Below are positions 22,333 to 33,656 of a stretch of DNA of 36,736 nucleotides, one piece after another (the stretch's first letter is position 1; every line of letters begins with the position of its first letter). Source of the DNA: Pigoraptor chileana. Its lineage: Eukaryota; Opisthokonta; Filasterea. A program made the position numbers and the translations under genes. The notes under the pieces are model-generated. The model was given only the letters and a program-made list of their open reading frames with translations, was not told the DNA's origin and ran no database searches. Location of the stretch: positions 1-36,736 of the forward strand of contig CALSCR010000814.1 in the NCBI GenBank assembly GCA_943704495.1, read 5' to 3'.

Positions 22333-23799
22333 TTAAACCCGGGGGTGGCGCAGCATCTTCATGATTGGGAATCCCGTTGCTCGGCAAGTGTCCACATTGA
22401 GCTGGCTTACGCTGCCCAAGTTAGAAACATCACCACCGGCGACGCAGCGGCTGATATTGAGCGTGTGAACACAACTTAACGCAGACACATCCATCACTGC
22501 ATGGCAGCAACCGAGGTGAAGTGTGTGTGTGCCGCCCAATGCAGCCACGTCAACCACACCGCTGCACTCCTGAAGGTTGAGCGTATGAACGCCGCCCAAT
22601 GCAGACACATCCACAACTCCATTACATCCCCGGAGGTTGAGCGTATGAACGCCGCCCAATGCAGACACATCCACAACTCCATTGCATTCCCGGAGGTTGA
22701 GCGTATGAACGCCGCCCAATGCAGACACATCCACAACTCCATTGCATCCGCGGAGGTTGAGCGTATGAACGCCGCCCAACGCAGACACATCCACGATTCC
22801 ATTACATCCCCGGAGGTTGAGCGTATGAATGCCACCCAACGCAGACACATCCACAACTCCATTGCATCCTCGGAGGTTGAGCGTACCAACGCCGCCCAAT
22901 GCAGACACATCCACGATTCCGTTACATTTACTGAGGTTGAGATTGTGCAGGCGACCCAACGCAGACACATCCACAACTCTATAACAGCCCTCAAGGTTGA
23001 GGGTATGTACGCCTCCGAACGCAGATACGTCCATCAAACCATATGAATACATGAGGTTGAGCGTATGAACGCCGCCCAACGCAGACACATCCAGCACATC
23101 ATTGCAATAACCGAAACTTAAAGTATGTACACCGCCCAATCCAGAGATATCTGTCACTCCATCACAACCGGCAAGGTCGAGAGAATACACGCCACCTAAT
23201 GAAGATACATCGACAACTTGACGACAGTAGCTAAGGATTAGCGTATGAACGCTGCCCAATGCAGACACATCCACCAGACTCTCACACCCTGCGAGATCAA
23301 GGGTGTGCACACCACGCAATGCAGACACATCCGCCAGTCGACTGCTGTAGGAGAGATTCAGCGTGTGAATACCACTAAGAGAAGACACATCCACCAGATC
23401 ATCACAACTGACGAGGTGGAGCGTGTGAACACCGCCCAAAGCAGACACATTCACCAGTTTTGCACATCCTGTGAGGTAAAGGGTGTGTACACCTCCCAAT
23501 GGAGATACATCCACTATCGCATTACGACACCAAACAAGGTTAGTGAGGACAGAATCGGGACGCACAAAGCGAATCACAAGGAGCTCTTTTGGAATCACGG
23601 AATCAACGAGAGAGCGAAAGTCTGCATCCTCATAGAAACGGCGCGCGTTCGGTGCTGTAAGAGCGAATCTACACAAACCGCGCAGCTGAGAGCGAAGAAA
23701 CGCACTCGTGCGGGACAGGGAGAGTAAATCTGCGGGTCCAAGGAAAGGAACGACGTGCTCAACAAGCACTTCGATGGGAAGCGACGCCATCGCCGCCAT
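22333..23799 (-). CDS. F-box protein with tandem leucine-rich repeats
   Basis: Single-exon gene, 488 residues. An N-terminal F-box (about residues 4-48: SLPIEVLVEHVVPFLGPADL followed by LSLSRTSAFLRSQLRGL) should bind SKP1 and place the protein in an SCF ubiquitin ligase. About 19 repeats of 20 residues follow (about 92-470), consensus DVSALGGVHTLNLRGCNGVV, a regular Leu/Cys-type LRR solenoid expected to bind the substrate. Repeats 10 to 16 are nearly identical even in DNA, whereas the first and last repeats have diverged. A second ATG three codons downstream (23790) is equally possible as start. I recall similar repeats in giant-virus and protist F-box proteins, which cannot be tested here. 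It is divergent from the ZNFX1-like gene with 160 bp between start codons. Confidence 0.88.
   Translation of the reverse strand: MAAMASLPIEVLVEHVVPFLGPADLLSLSRTSAFLRSQLRGLCRFALTAPNARRFYEDADFRSLVDSVIPKELLVIRFVRPDSVLTNLVWCRNAIVDVSPLGGVHTLYLTGCAKLVNVSALGGVHTLHLVSCDDLVDVSSLSGIHTLNLSYSSRLADVSALRGVHTLDLAGCESLVDVSALGSVHTLILSYCRQVVDVSSLGGVYSLDLAGCDGVTDISGLGGVHTLSFGYCNDVLDVSALGGVHTLNLMYSYGLMDVSAFGGVHTLNLEGCYRVVDVSALGRLHNLNLSKCNGIVDVSALGGVGTLNLRGCNGVVDVSALGGIHTLNLRGCNGIVDVSALGGVHTLNLRGCNGVVDVSALGGVHTLNLRECNGVVDVSALGGVHTLNLRGCNGVVDVSALGGVHTLNLQECSGVVDVAALGGTHTLHLGCCHAVMDVSALSCVHTLNISRCVAGGDVSNLGSVSQLNVDTCRATGFPIMKMLRHPRV
22560..22940 (-). repeat. Tandem 60-bp repeats inside the LRR gene
   Basis: Six to seven consecutive 60-bp units, each coding one LRR, differ by only a few bases (shared core gttgagcgtatgaacgccgc on the plus strand). 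Units outside this block differ far more. This points to recent unequal crossing-over or gene conversion. Confidence 0.92.
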
Positions 23800-23959
23800 A
23801 TTAATACGCTTGCTTCAACTGAGTTTAGTTGTCTCCCCAATGATTGTGCACACACACCCAAGGTACAGTTCGCCGATTCCCTCAAGCCCAAAGAAAAGCA
23901 TTAATGAAAATCACCCTTGGATGTCGTAATGGAATGTGAGGCGCACTATTGTGCGAACC
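23800..23959. promoter_or_regulatory. Short divergent promoter, F-box/LRR and ZNFX1-like genes
   Basis: Only 160 bp separate the two start codons, so 5' leaders and core promoters must overlap or be very short. I see no TATA box; two imperfect copies of cccaa-g are present. Function is inferred from arrangement. Confidence 0.45.
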
Positions 23960-26900
23960 ATGGATGAAGCAAACAGAGACATGATCATCCATCCTTCTGT
24001 CCCAGTTGACGTATGTGTGCGTTCAATTCACACAACCGGCACAGACAAGTTCATCCGGGGCGGTAATTCATATAATTTGCGCCGGTTAGCCACTCCCTAT
24101 CAGTCCGTGTCACTTTTGTTGTTGTGTTGTGACAGATCGCTCCGTCGACACTCACCCAAACTTATGCAGCAAGGGTAGAGTTTTCGGGGAATCGACATGA
24201 CGTTGACGCACGAGAATGGCAGTGGGCTTGCTTAGCCTTGCGTGCATCTCTTCTTCGCACGACCGCTTCCATCAGAATGCTGTCATGGTTTGAAGAAGGG
24301 GAAACGGCTGACCGACAGTTGTGCTGCTACATCAGTGGTAAGTAACCCTGCTACATTAATATATAAAAATACACACTTAGCTGTCAGCAGACAAGCGGTT
24401 GACTCAGCATCGAGGGAGTGCGAATATAACCATCGTGGCACTCTAATCGTGGAGGAGTCACAAAGAGCTAACACGAGGCAGTGCCAGTGTCATTTCGGCA
24501 GTTGACACTATGGTGACGCCGGCCCGACCATCCGCTGATGCCGGTCAGTATTATAGTGCGTTGTACTGGTGCTAATGATTGGATGTGCGGTGTGTATTCA
24601 GACACGCCATTCGCACAATTGAAGCAACTCTTAAAAAAGCAAACAAGTGTGCAAATTCACTCACACGAAACGAACGTTTACAACTGCATTTCTGCAGGTC
24701 GTGGATCAGGCCGCGGAGGGCGCCAGCGAGGAAATTATGCAAATGCATCAAATACATCGGCAAACAGAGGCGCGTTAAGTGGGGCCCGGGGCGGCGACGG
24801 TAGTCGGCCACTTTGCAACCACTATTCGAAGGGCAGCTGCACATTTGGATCTGATTGCCACTTTCGTCACGATGCATCTGCAGCGACCGCTTCAACAACA
24901 TCAGCGACAGCAAGAGGACGCGGAGGGCGAGGGAAAAACGATCATGTCGCCCAACAAACAGATGGAGAAGCGAATCCACCCCGATTTCGAGGCGATTATC
25001 TATCACTGCATCGCCGGATGCAAGATCCCATAATCAATCAGCAGGCAATGAGGGCGCTCGTGCGTGCGTTGGGAGGAGTGGACGCAAACGAAGCTGTGGC
25101 CGCCCTTGCAAGCGAGGACGGCGGCAAAAGACTCGACGAGCTCACTTCGTGCCCTTTCGTAGCACAGCCGCGCACAGAGAACGCCTACTCATTTGTCGGC
25201 GTAATTGTGCCTTTGCTGATGATTGTCGTGGATAACAAATTCCGACAAACCGCATATGCAACCAGTCTGCAGAAAGTGTGGCCTCGCCTCAGCAATGCAG
25301 AGTTCATAACACGGGCAGTGGAGTGCGCATGCACCGACGGGCTGCAACCGACGTCTTCGTGGGCAAGGGAGGACCGCGAGTTCTGGGAGAGGTGTGGACA
25401 GGCGAGAGGCGTGGCTGGCCTTGTAGCGCAGTTCATCTTCACTCTCCTGCGATACGAGCGCGACGTACAAGCAGACATCCAGTTTGAGGAATGGGTCAAA
25501 CGCATCGAGCGGCGGGCCCCTGGGAGTCCGTGGGTTGTACATCTCCGCGCAATTGTAGACGAGGCAAACAAGAAGAGCTTGGAAAAGTGCGCGGCTGCAG
25601 CCGCGGCAACCGCATTACGCGCAAAGAGCTTGAGGGCTTCACAGGCATCTTCTCCGCCGGGAGGCCGCCACGATAATGACCACAGGGATTTCCGTGCGAC
25701 GCGCATCGAGCCCACACAGGAAGAGATACTTACCCACGCGAGGCCGTACCTGCCCAGAGTCGACGAGGAAATGCCGCACGCAACTAGCGATGTTGGCGCG
25801 CTCCTCGAGCGTCACGCGCGTCTCATGAGGGAGGACATGGTTGTTCCGCTGCGTCGTGGAGTGCGTGCGTTCCTCGACGTGGCGGTGGCGCCATTCAAGA
25901 AGGCATCGGGAAGCCAACGGGTCAAGGTCAACGCATGCAAGGACGACGAGCTGTTTGGGGGTCGCGGTGGCGGACAACACGAAATGGGCATCACGGCCTT
26001 GCGCCACGCGAGATTCGAGAGAATTGTGACAGACAAGAGAAAGGGGCCCATTGTGATGATATCGTTTGACCAGATGACCAGCCTGTCTGCCAAGGGAAAG
26101 AGAGAGCGCGTCGACTTTTGGAGGGAGCACGGGCTCACTCCCGATTCACTCGTCTGCATTGCCGCAAATGTGCGCTTCAACAGCGAGGATGGACCCCCAG
26201 GGCTCGTATTTGCGACGGTCTGCGCACCAATCCCTCCGCACGACGACAGCAAGTGGGAAGCGCTGTACGGCGGCGACAGGTGCTTCATTCATGTCACGCC
26301 GCTCGACCTCAAGCGCGATGTGAGCAGGCTCATTGCTTTGTCGGAACCAACGGCCCGTGGTGCGGAGAACTTTGTGCTGCAAATCCAAGGCCACTTTTAC
26401 GCCGGTTACAAGTACGTTCTGAGCGTGCTGCAAAGCCCCCTCACCGACACATATCCCATCCTGCATACTCTTGCCAGCGCCGACACGGGCATGCACACGC
26501 CACAGACGAATCCTCTCAGTAACCCCGAGTTCTTTTCGCGCGGCACGTGCGTGGGAATATCCGCACTGCTTAAGGACAATGCACCGGCTGGGACGGCACA
26601 GCACGTGACAATCGACAGCTACGACGGCGTCCGCGAGCAGCTTCGTGCAATTCTGCCGGTGATTCGCATCGACGGGACACAGGTCGACGCCGTTGCCGCC
26701 ATTCTTACGCGCAAAATAGCGCTGATTCAGGGGCCGCCGGGAACGGGAAAGACACACGTGGGCGCGATTGCAACCAAAATGATACTCGATCACAGCATTC
26801 AGATGCGTGCAGGCCTCGGCATGCATCGAGGAGCAGCCAACGGAGCGATTGCGATTGTACCGACGCCGATCCTGTGCATCTGCTACACAAACCACGCACT

Positions 26901-29900
26901 CGACCAGTACCTCGAGGCGCTGCACATGAAAGAGGGCGTTCCACTCGAAAACATTGTGCGAATCGGGGGGCGGAGCAGGAGCGAGCTGCTGGCCCGTCGC
27001 AACCTGTTTACTCTGGAGAGAGAATCCCTGTCGAACACGACCCACGGGGAACGTGCAAGATATGCGAAGCTGTCGCGTGAGATGGATTCACTTGCAAAGG
27101 AGATCGAAGAACACGAAGAAATGGCAACACTCCAACTGGAGACCGCATCGTGGAATTGCGTTAGTGAGGTCTTCTCGGTTCTGGATCCCGTCAACCACGC
27201 GCGAGTCAGCGGCCAAGACGGGGACTTTGTCTCCGTGGGAGATGTGAACAAGAGGTGGAAGAAGTGGGTGCAAGGGTGGGTGCCAAAGACAACGGCGGCG
27301 CACGCAGAGCGGCAGCGGAAGGTCAGTCGCGAGAGGGTCAACCAGTTCAGTGCCATCGGCGAAAGTGCGGACAATGGTGGAGACGCTGCCAGCAGCGACG
27401 GCGATGCAGCCGTGACGGAAGATCACTTTGGCCAGCTGTGGATTGTGCCTGTCGCAGAGCGGCGCCGCACAGCTATGGCATGCATCGAGACGATTCGACT
27501 AGGCGCAATTAAGCAGCTGACGCAGGCACTGTCAGCGTACCAGGAAAAGTCAAACGAGATTGCCGAGCTCAAGAACGTCTCTGCGATCCGGCTCCTATCA
27601 AAGGCAACGGTTATTGGAATGACTACATCCGGGTGCGCAAAGCACGCGAGCATTCTCCAGGCACTCGAGCCGCCCGTCGTGCTGTGCGAGGAGGCCGGCG
27701 AGGTGCTTGAAAGTCACGTGATTGCGTCCCTATCGTACGGCACAAAGCAGCTCATCCTCATTGGTGACCACAAGCAGCTCCGTCCGAAGGTCGAGTACGA
27801 GCTCTCTGTGGAATCAAAGCGCGGTTATGATCTGGACGTCTCACTGTTTGAGAGGCTCGTGCGCATTGGAGAGCAGGGCACGACAGCAAGCAAAGACAAC
27901 GACGGCGGCTGCAGTGACGGTGACGCCGAGGAGAGTGTGGTTGGCGCAGAAACGCAAGCACGCGGCGCCTGGCACGTGACCCTGGACTCTCAATACCGCA
28001 TGCGCCCTGAAATCGCGCATCTCATCCGTTCGACGATCTATCCCACGCTTTGCAACGGCGACAATGTGGCTTCCTACCCCAATGCCCGCGGATTCGGAAG
28101 GAACCTTTTGTTCTTCGACCACGACACTCCCGAAAGTAAGGGTGGCGGCGCAGGACTGCGTTCGCCAAAGTCGTATACGAACGAATTTGAGGCAGAGATG
28201 GTCGTCCAACTGATCCGATATGCCGTCAAGCAGGGATACAAGCCGGACGACATAGCTGTGTTGGCAACGTACACGGGGCAGCTGCTCGTGCTGCGCGAGA
28301 AGCTCACCCGCGAGCGCATGATGGTGAGGCTGTCGGATGGTGACGCCGAAGAGCTCGGCTTGGCGCTGTTTGATGGTGAAGAGAGCACAACCAACACCGA
28401 TATGGACAGCACACGGTCGGCGGGAGCAAAGGGAAGAGGCTCCGTGGGCAAGGGGAAGCAGGACAATGCAAACAGAAAGGCAGGGCTAAACAAAGAGGAT
28501 GATGGCGGACCAACAGCAGTCTCCCTGCGCGAGTGCGTTCGACTGTCGACGGTGGACAATTTTCAGGGTGAGGAGGCGTTGCTCGTTTTCGTCTCGACCG
28601 TGCGCTGCAACGACAAGGGCCAAATCGGCTTTCTCAAGACATCAAACCGCGTCAATGTGATGCTATCCCGCGCAAAGCACGCAATGTATGTCCTCGGATC
28701 ATCGCGCACCGTCGACAAGCGCCAGGGAGAGAGCATGTTTAAAAGCGTCCTTCAGCTGCTGCGTGACGGGAACGCAGTTGTCCGATCCATCCCCCTTCGC
28801 TGCGACAACCACCAAACAATCACCGAGGTTTCCACGCCCACACAAATCAGGAGCTTCTGCAAGGACGGCGGATGCACTCTCAGTTGCAACGCCCGGATGA
28901 AGTGCGGCCACAAGTGCGCCCTCACGTGCCATCCGGACAACCGCGATCACGATCCCGCGGGCGTGTGCAACGAGACATGCATGCGCCTCTTGCGGCCGTG
29001 CCAGCACCCATGCCCCAAATTGTGCGGAGAAAAGTGCCCGACAAAGTGCAACAAGATCGAAAAACGTACGCTTTTATGTGGCCACACAAAGGATGCAAAG
29101 TGCCACGAGGTCGTCGCAACACTCAAATGCGACGTGTCGGTTGATGTCATGTTTCCCTCTTGTGGACACGCCGGTAAAGTGAAGTGCTGTCTCCGCAGCG
29201 AGTTTGAGGAATTGTGCAAGGCCATTGCAGACGGGAGCAAGGCAGCGGTACACCTCGACGAAGCAAACAAAGCACACATTTTCGATTGCTGCACTCCGTG
29301 TGGACAGGGCAGGGATCCGTGTGCACACATGTGTAAGAGTATGTGTGGCGCATGCACGCGTGCAACGGCGCTGGCGCTTGCCGAGGATAGCGGGGACGTG
29401 CGCATCAGCAGGCTGCACGCACGCACGTCGCACGCGGGGCTGTGCAAGGAGCACTGTACCCGGACAATGTCGCTGTGCGGTCACCCATGCGGGGGAGGCA
29501 GCTGTCACACTGCCAGCGAGTGTCCGCCGTGTCCAAAGAACTGTCGCATTGCATGTGCCCACTCGCGGTGCACAGAGCAGTGCAGTGTCGCGTGCGCCCC
29601 CTGTGCCGAAGCCGAGTGCGTGTGGGCGTGCACATCGGATCATCCGGGCGGTGGCCGGCTAGCATGCTTACATCCGTGCGCCGTGCCGTGTGAGCGACTT
29701 CCCTGCGACCATCGCTGCAGCAAGACCCTTCTGTGCGGTCATACGTGCCCGTGCGTGTGTGGAGACAGATGCGCTGACGAAAAGCATTGTCCCGAATGTG
29801 CGCGCAACAACGGCGGCGACAATGGCAACTGCGTGGTCGAGCTCATTATGTCCACAACGCTCGCCGACCATACTGTCAATGACCCGCCGCTTGTCATCCT

Positions 29901-31203
29901 AGCATGCAACCACGCGTTCACCACTGAGCATCTTGACATGCAGCTGGGCATGGATATGTTTTACAGGCGCGATCCTAGCGATGGGAAATGGATTTCCACA
30001 AAGGATATCAGTGCCATCACTGACAACGAGCTGGATGATCTCGCAAAAAGGGCGACGTGCCCACTGTGCCGCGTCCCCATATCCGGGGTATTGCGGTACG
30101 GACGCCCACTCAAGGCGATCGAGATGCGCCGCGCGGGCATTCTCTTTCTGCGCAAGGCCCAAGTGGCAGCTGCCGCATACGAACAGGAGGCCCAATGTGT
30201 GCGCGCTCAAGTCGACGATGACAGCACACACATGACGGGCGACAGCGACGGCATTAAAAAAGCTCTGAAAACTGCATTGTCCATGCACAAGACCCTTCAG
30301 CAATGCATCAACGACGCCGAGGCAAGCATAAGGAACTCCCCGCCGAAGCGTGTATATGAGCTCGAGGTGATTGCAAGCCAGAGAGTCGGCGCTGCGCCTT
30401 CCTTGCGAGACGCCCCACTGTGGCAGCCAGTGTGCCGCCTCTATATGGCCGCACTCAGGTGTGCGACTGCAAGCCTTGCCATCTCGGGCGTCGTGGTAAG
30501 GAGAATGAGTATTGCCGCCCGTGATCCTGTTGCGCAAAGCCCCGGCAGGACGGCTGGCAAGAAGCAGCCGGGTGCAACTGGCCTCACTGCCGCCACAAAC
30601 GCGGTGAAGAAAGCATACGAGATGCTCGTCGACGTCAGCAACAATCACAGTCGTGCGTCTCGCGAATCGGGTGCACGCGTTGAATGCGAGCGAGGTCTAT
30701 TGGTTGCCGTCGAAGGCCATCTTGTGATGGCCGAAATTGCGTCGCAAGTGGCCGCGCTGGAGGACGAATATATGCGTCGCGCACTTGCTGCCGCGAAGAG
30801 TGCTCTGGCGGATGTGGGCAACGCCAGCCTATTGCAAGCGCGGGAGGAGCTGAATGGAATGCTCAAGCGAATCGAAAAGGCAAAGAAGTCGCTGACGATA
30901 GAAGAAAAACGGGCGGTGTTTGCCGCAATGTCTGGTATGGGAGGTTACGGTGTCGGTAGCTTTGGGGGTCACTGGAAGAGCTGTCCGAATGGCCATGTCT
31001 ACTACGTCGATGCATGCGGGGGTGCGATGCAGCAGTCGAAGTGTCCGGACTGTGACGCCGTCATTGGCGGACACAACCACACTCTCGCCGAGGGAAACGG
31101 CATCGCAACGCAGTTTCTCGCAGATGTGGGAGGAGAACTGCCTCCACCAAACTGGGAAGCGAACGCAAACGTGATTGCGCATGGCATTCACGGTTTCTTT
31201 TGA
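23960..31203 (+). CDS. ZNFX1: ZNFX1-like SF1 RNA helicase with C3H1, NFX1-type and RZ zinc fingers
   Basis: Exons 23960-24010, 24136-24337, 24502-24543 and 24698-31203 join in one frame to give 2266 residues. An unassigned N-terminal region (about 1-100) leads to an RG-rich stretch and a C3H1 finger (about 138-156, C-x7-C-x5-C-x3-H). The UPF1-like SF1 helicase has GPPGTGKT (about 777), CYTNHALDQ (827), CEEAGEVLESH (1094), GDHKQL (1121), QYRMRPEI (1196), DNFQGEEAL (1384) and NVMLSRAKHAM (1416). A long Cys/His-rich array of NFX1-type fingers spans about 1486-1803. A RING-like segment ending CPLCRVPISG (about 1831-1897) and an RZ finger (CPNGHVYYVDACGG, then CPDCDAVIGG, about 2190-2223) follow. 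ZNFX1 relatives act in small-RNA inheritance and antiviral RNA sensing. The first three exons were found by splice signals and phase; a model starting at 24538 inside intron 3 is the alternative. The last exon is 6.5 kb without an intron. Confidence 0.93.
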
Positions 31204-32041
31204 TGTCTTTTCTGTGTTGACTGACTGTTTGTTGTGCGGTACGGTGCGTTGCGACGCTAAATACGAGTGAGATGCAACTTTGCTCATCAGTCAGGTTCCG
31301 GCAGACTCGTTACTGATCAGGAGTATTCCTGTTCATACGTTTTCTTTGTGTCCCATCGATCCGATGGATGTGAGCCGGCAACTTTGGCGACGCCTGAATT
31401 TGAAATAGCCGTAAGAAACCCGGCCATGGATTCACAAACGATTGGCCGTGTGTTGGCTATTAAAGGATCGCTTCGCTCCAATCCTATTGATGCACTACTC
31501 ACGACAGTGCCGGACTGCAGTGTGGACACGGTCTATCGGGCAAATTGCTCAGTTGCGGGATGTAGAGCAGCTCAGCAAGACAGCCGTAGGTAATCGCAAG
31601 TGAAATGGATCGCGTAAGTTGGATGATTTGGTTTGACCCTATTTGCGGCCAGCAACCAAGCACCCAATTGTGTATATATTCTGCTGTTTGAAGCAGTAGT
31701 GGGCCCGCGTTGCCCTGATACAGAAAAAAAGAAAACGCGACGCCGCAGCAAAGCCGTAAACGATGATGATGAGGTGCAAGGGTCGCTGATCGAGTACCCT
31801 TGAATGGTGTGTTCAGAAACACAACAAAAACACAAAATAATACAAGACTGGAGCGCATAGTTGGAAAATAATTATAGAGAGATCGATCGCGATAGATAGA
31901 TATGATAGAGAGAGAGAGCGAGTGTGGTGCAGTCACATGACGAGTGCCAGTCACACGCTCACAATATATGAAGTTGTTTAAATTAATGTCAGAGATAGGT
32001 GGCGGTTGCGGTAAATCTGATGGAGTGTGTGTCGCGTCCCG
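31204..32041. other. Intergenic region, convergent
   Basis: It holds the 3' flanks of the ZNFX1-like gene and the gene at 32042-33656. It has a short GATA/GA-rich run at about 31880-31920. Open frames of about 100 codons on both strands show no family likeness, so no gene is called. Confidence 0.6.
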
Positions 32042-33656
32042 TCACAGGCAGCGGAGTTGCTGCGCGATAGATGCCACGCCGGCAGTGTACTCGGTATTGT
32101 AAGTTAAGTCGTTTTTTCTGGGCATAAAATTGGTGTTCATGATGGACTGAGGGATCGCATCATTGTTGTTGCAATGGTCCTCCGCCTCTGTGGCGCAGCC
32201 CATCTGCGCAGACAAAAAACACAAAAAAAGGGGAAAGGCATCATCAGCACACCATTGTAGACCACAACACGCAACACACCACAACACGCAACATACCACC
32301 GCACACAACACACCACAAAACACAACACACCACCGCACACGATGCATGGCAGTGAGCACAAGAAAATCAGAGCCCACCAAAAAGTATTTTAAAAAGAGAA
32401 ACTCACCCTCAAGAGTCCCTTGATGAACTCGTCACTGTTCGTTGCAAAAACCCATGAGAATGGGTCGTCAGAGCGGTCGTCACTCTCACTCAATGGTCCT
32501 TCGAGGAACTCGGACGACAGTGACGACGGACTGCTCATTGCGAAAACCGTGTCGTCGTCAGAGCAGTCGTTTGTCCAGTGCGCCGTCATGTCCTTCTCAT
32601 CAGCAGAAATGGAGTCGAGGATAGAATCCGAATTGGTGTCGTCGCTGCTGACATGACCGCATCCATCCCCATGTAGGTACGAGGGCAAGGGCAACGGCAT
32701 GGGCAACGGATCGGCTGCAATGCCGAGTGGATGCACGCGCTCCCATGCCGTCCTGAAGAGCGTCTTGTCCAGCCCGGGCGCCTCCAGCACAAACGCGGCC
32801 ATTCGCGCACTGACCGCAGCACGGTAGTCCGCGCGGTGCTCGGCGTAAACACTCGCGACGGCGCGGAGGGCGTTGCCCACCCGGGTCACGTGCTTGGCGG
32901 CGTGGTGGAATGCGGCCCCACAGAGCTCGCACTCAAAGTGCTTGCCGTGGCTGTCGGGATGCTGAAGCTCCTGGTGCTTGATGTCCTCGCCGGCGGCGCG
33001 CAGGGCGGTGATTACGACAGGGCATACGCAGCCTCCCTTCATCTTGATGCCGCACGTGAACTCCTGGCAGTACTCGGGGCAGACGAATGTTGCCGCCGTG
33101 CCAATGCACCGCTGGGGCAGGTCGTCGATGAGGCGGAGGTACTGCACAAACCTCGGATCTGTCACGTCCAGTGCCGACGTAAACAGCTTGGTCTGATACA
33201 CCTTCCCACTGCATTGGCGCGGCTCGCTCGGTGTCCACTTATCGTGTCCATGTCGCGCGGCGGCGGCCGCATATGTCTCACGATGAAGGCGCACCTCGCC
33301 GCACTCCGCGCATTGGCACGGAGTTGTCTCCTGACGGTATTCGGCGCTGAAAACGAGAAGGAATCACAAGAGAAAAACGACCCGTGTCAAAAGGCAGCCC
33401 TCGCATACGTCGCAAGCAAAGTAATCGACAATTTGTTGAGAGGGACTCACAGTCTGTTGTGGGCAATGTAGGCTGCCAGCCGGTCGATGATGGCCTCCGT
33501 CAGAGAAGGCGCAAAGGAGAAAAACTCCCTCGATCCCACAACGGCCCCAAGCGCACGCTCGAGCTCCCTCTTGAGCCACACGTCCGCTGCAGAAAGCATA
33601 ACGCCGCGCCCCTTCTTGCCCATTAAGGTCTTAAGGGTGTTGCGAATGGGAGCCAT
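32042..33656 (-). CDS. Unrecognised Cys/His-rich protein
   Basis: Three minus-strand exons, 33656-33451, 33346-32407 and 32203-32042, join in frame to give 435 residues. The junctions have strong signals (CT|GTGAGT, TTTTCAG|C, AGG|GTGAGT, TGCGCAG|ATG). A basic N-terminus leads to a helical region, then Cys79-x-Cys81-x2-Cys84, a cluster CPEYCQEFTC with GGCVCP, and a finger-like C-x2-C-x4-H-H-x3-H. Several zinc sites are therefore likely. A helical middle, a Pro/Leu-rich spacer, an acidic Ser/Asp-rich stretch and a short C-terminal exon (NTNFMPRKNDLTYNTEY) follow. I do not recognise the family. The opposite strand has a 246-codon open frame, which I take as a shadow because it has no start context or splicing and is low complexity. 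The layout suggests a nuclear or nucleic-acid-binding protein, but that is a guess. Confidence 0.75.
32251..32340. repeat. CACAACAC-type simple repeat in an intron
   Basis: Irregular units of about 10-11 bp (cacaacacgcaacacac and variants) fill half of intron 32406-32204 of the unrecognised gene. In the transcript sense it is a GT-rich minisatellite shortly after the donor. Confidence 0.8.

Noticed and set aside
22501-23046. Repetitive open frames on both strands at the LRR array (VERMNAAQCRHIHNSI type)
   Set aside because: Any frame across a 60-bp repeat without stops is repetitive. Only the minus-strand frame has an F-box and LRR pattern.
26146-27045. 299-codon open frame on the minus strand
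   Set aside because: Fully antisense to the helicase exon, whose motifs are unmistakable.
31267-31593. 108-codon open frame after the ZNFX1-like gene
   Set aside because: No recognisable features, and an overlapping frame on the other strand is equally open.
32731-33471. 246-codon open frame on the plus strand
   Set aside because: It lies antisense to the three-exon Cys/His-rich gene, has no family likeness and reads as a compositional shadow.
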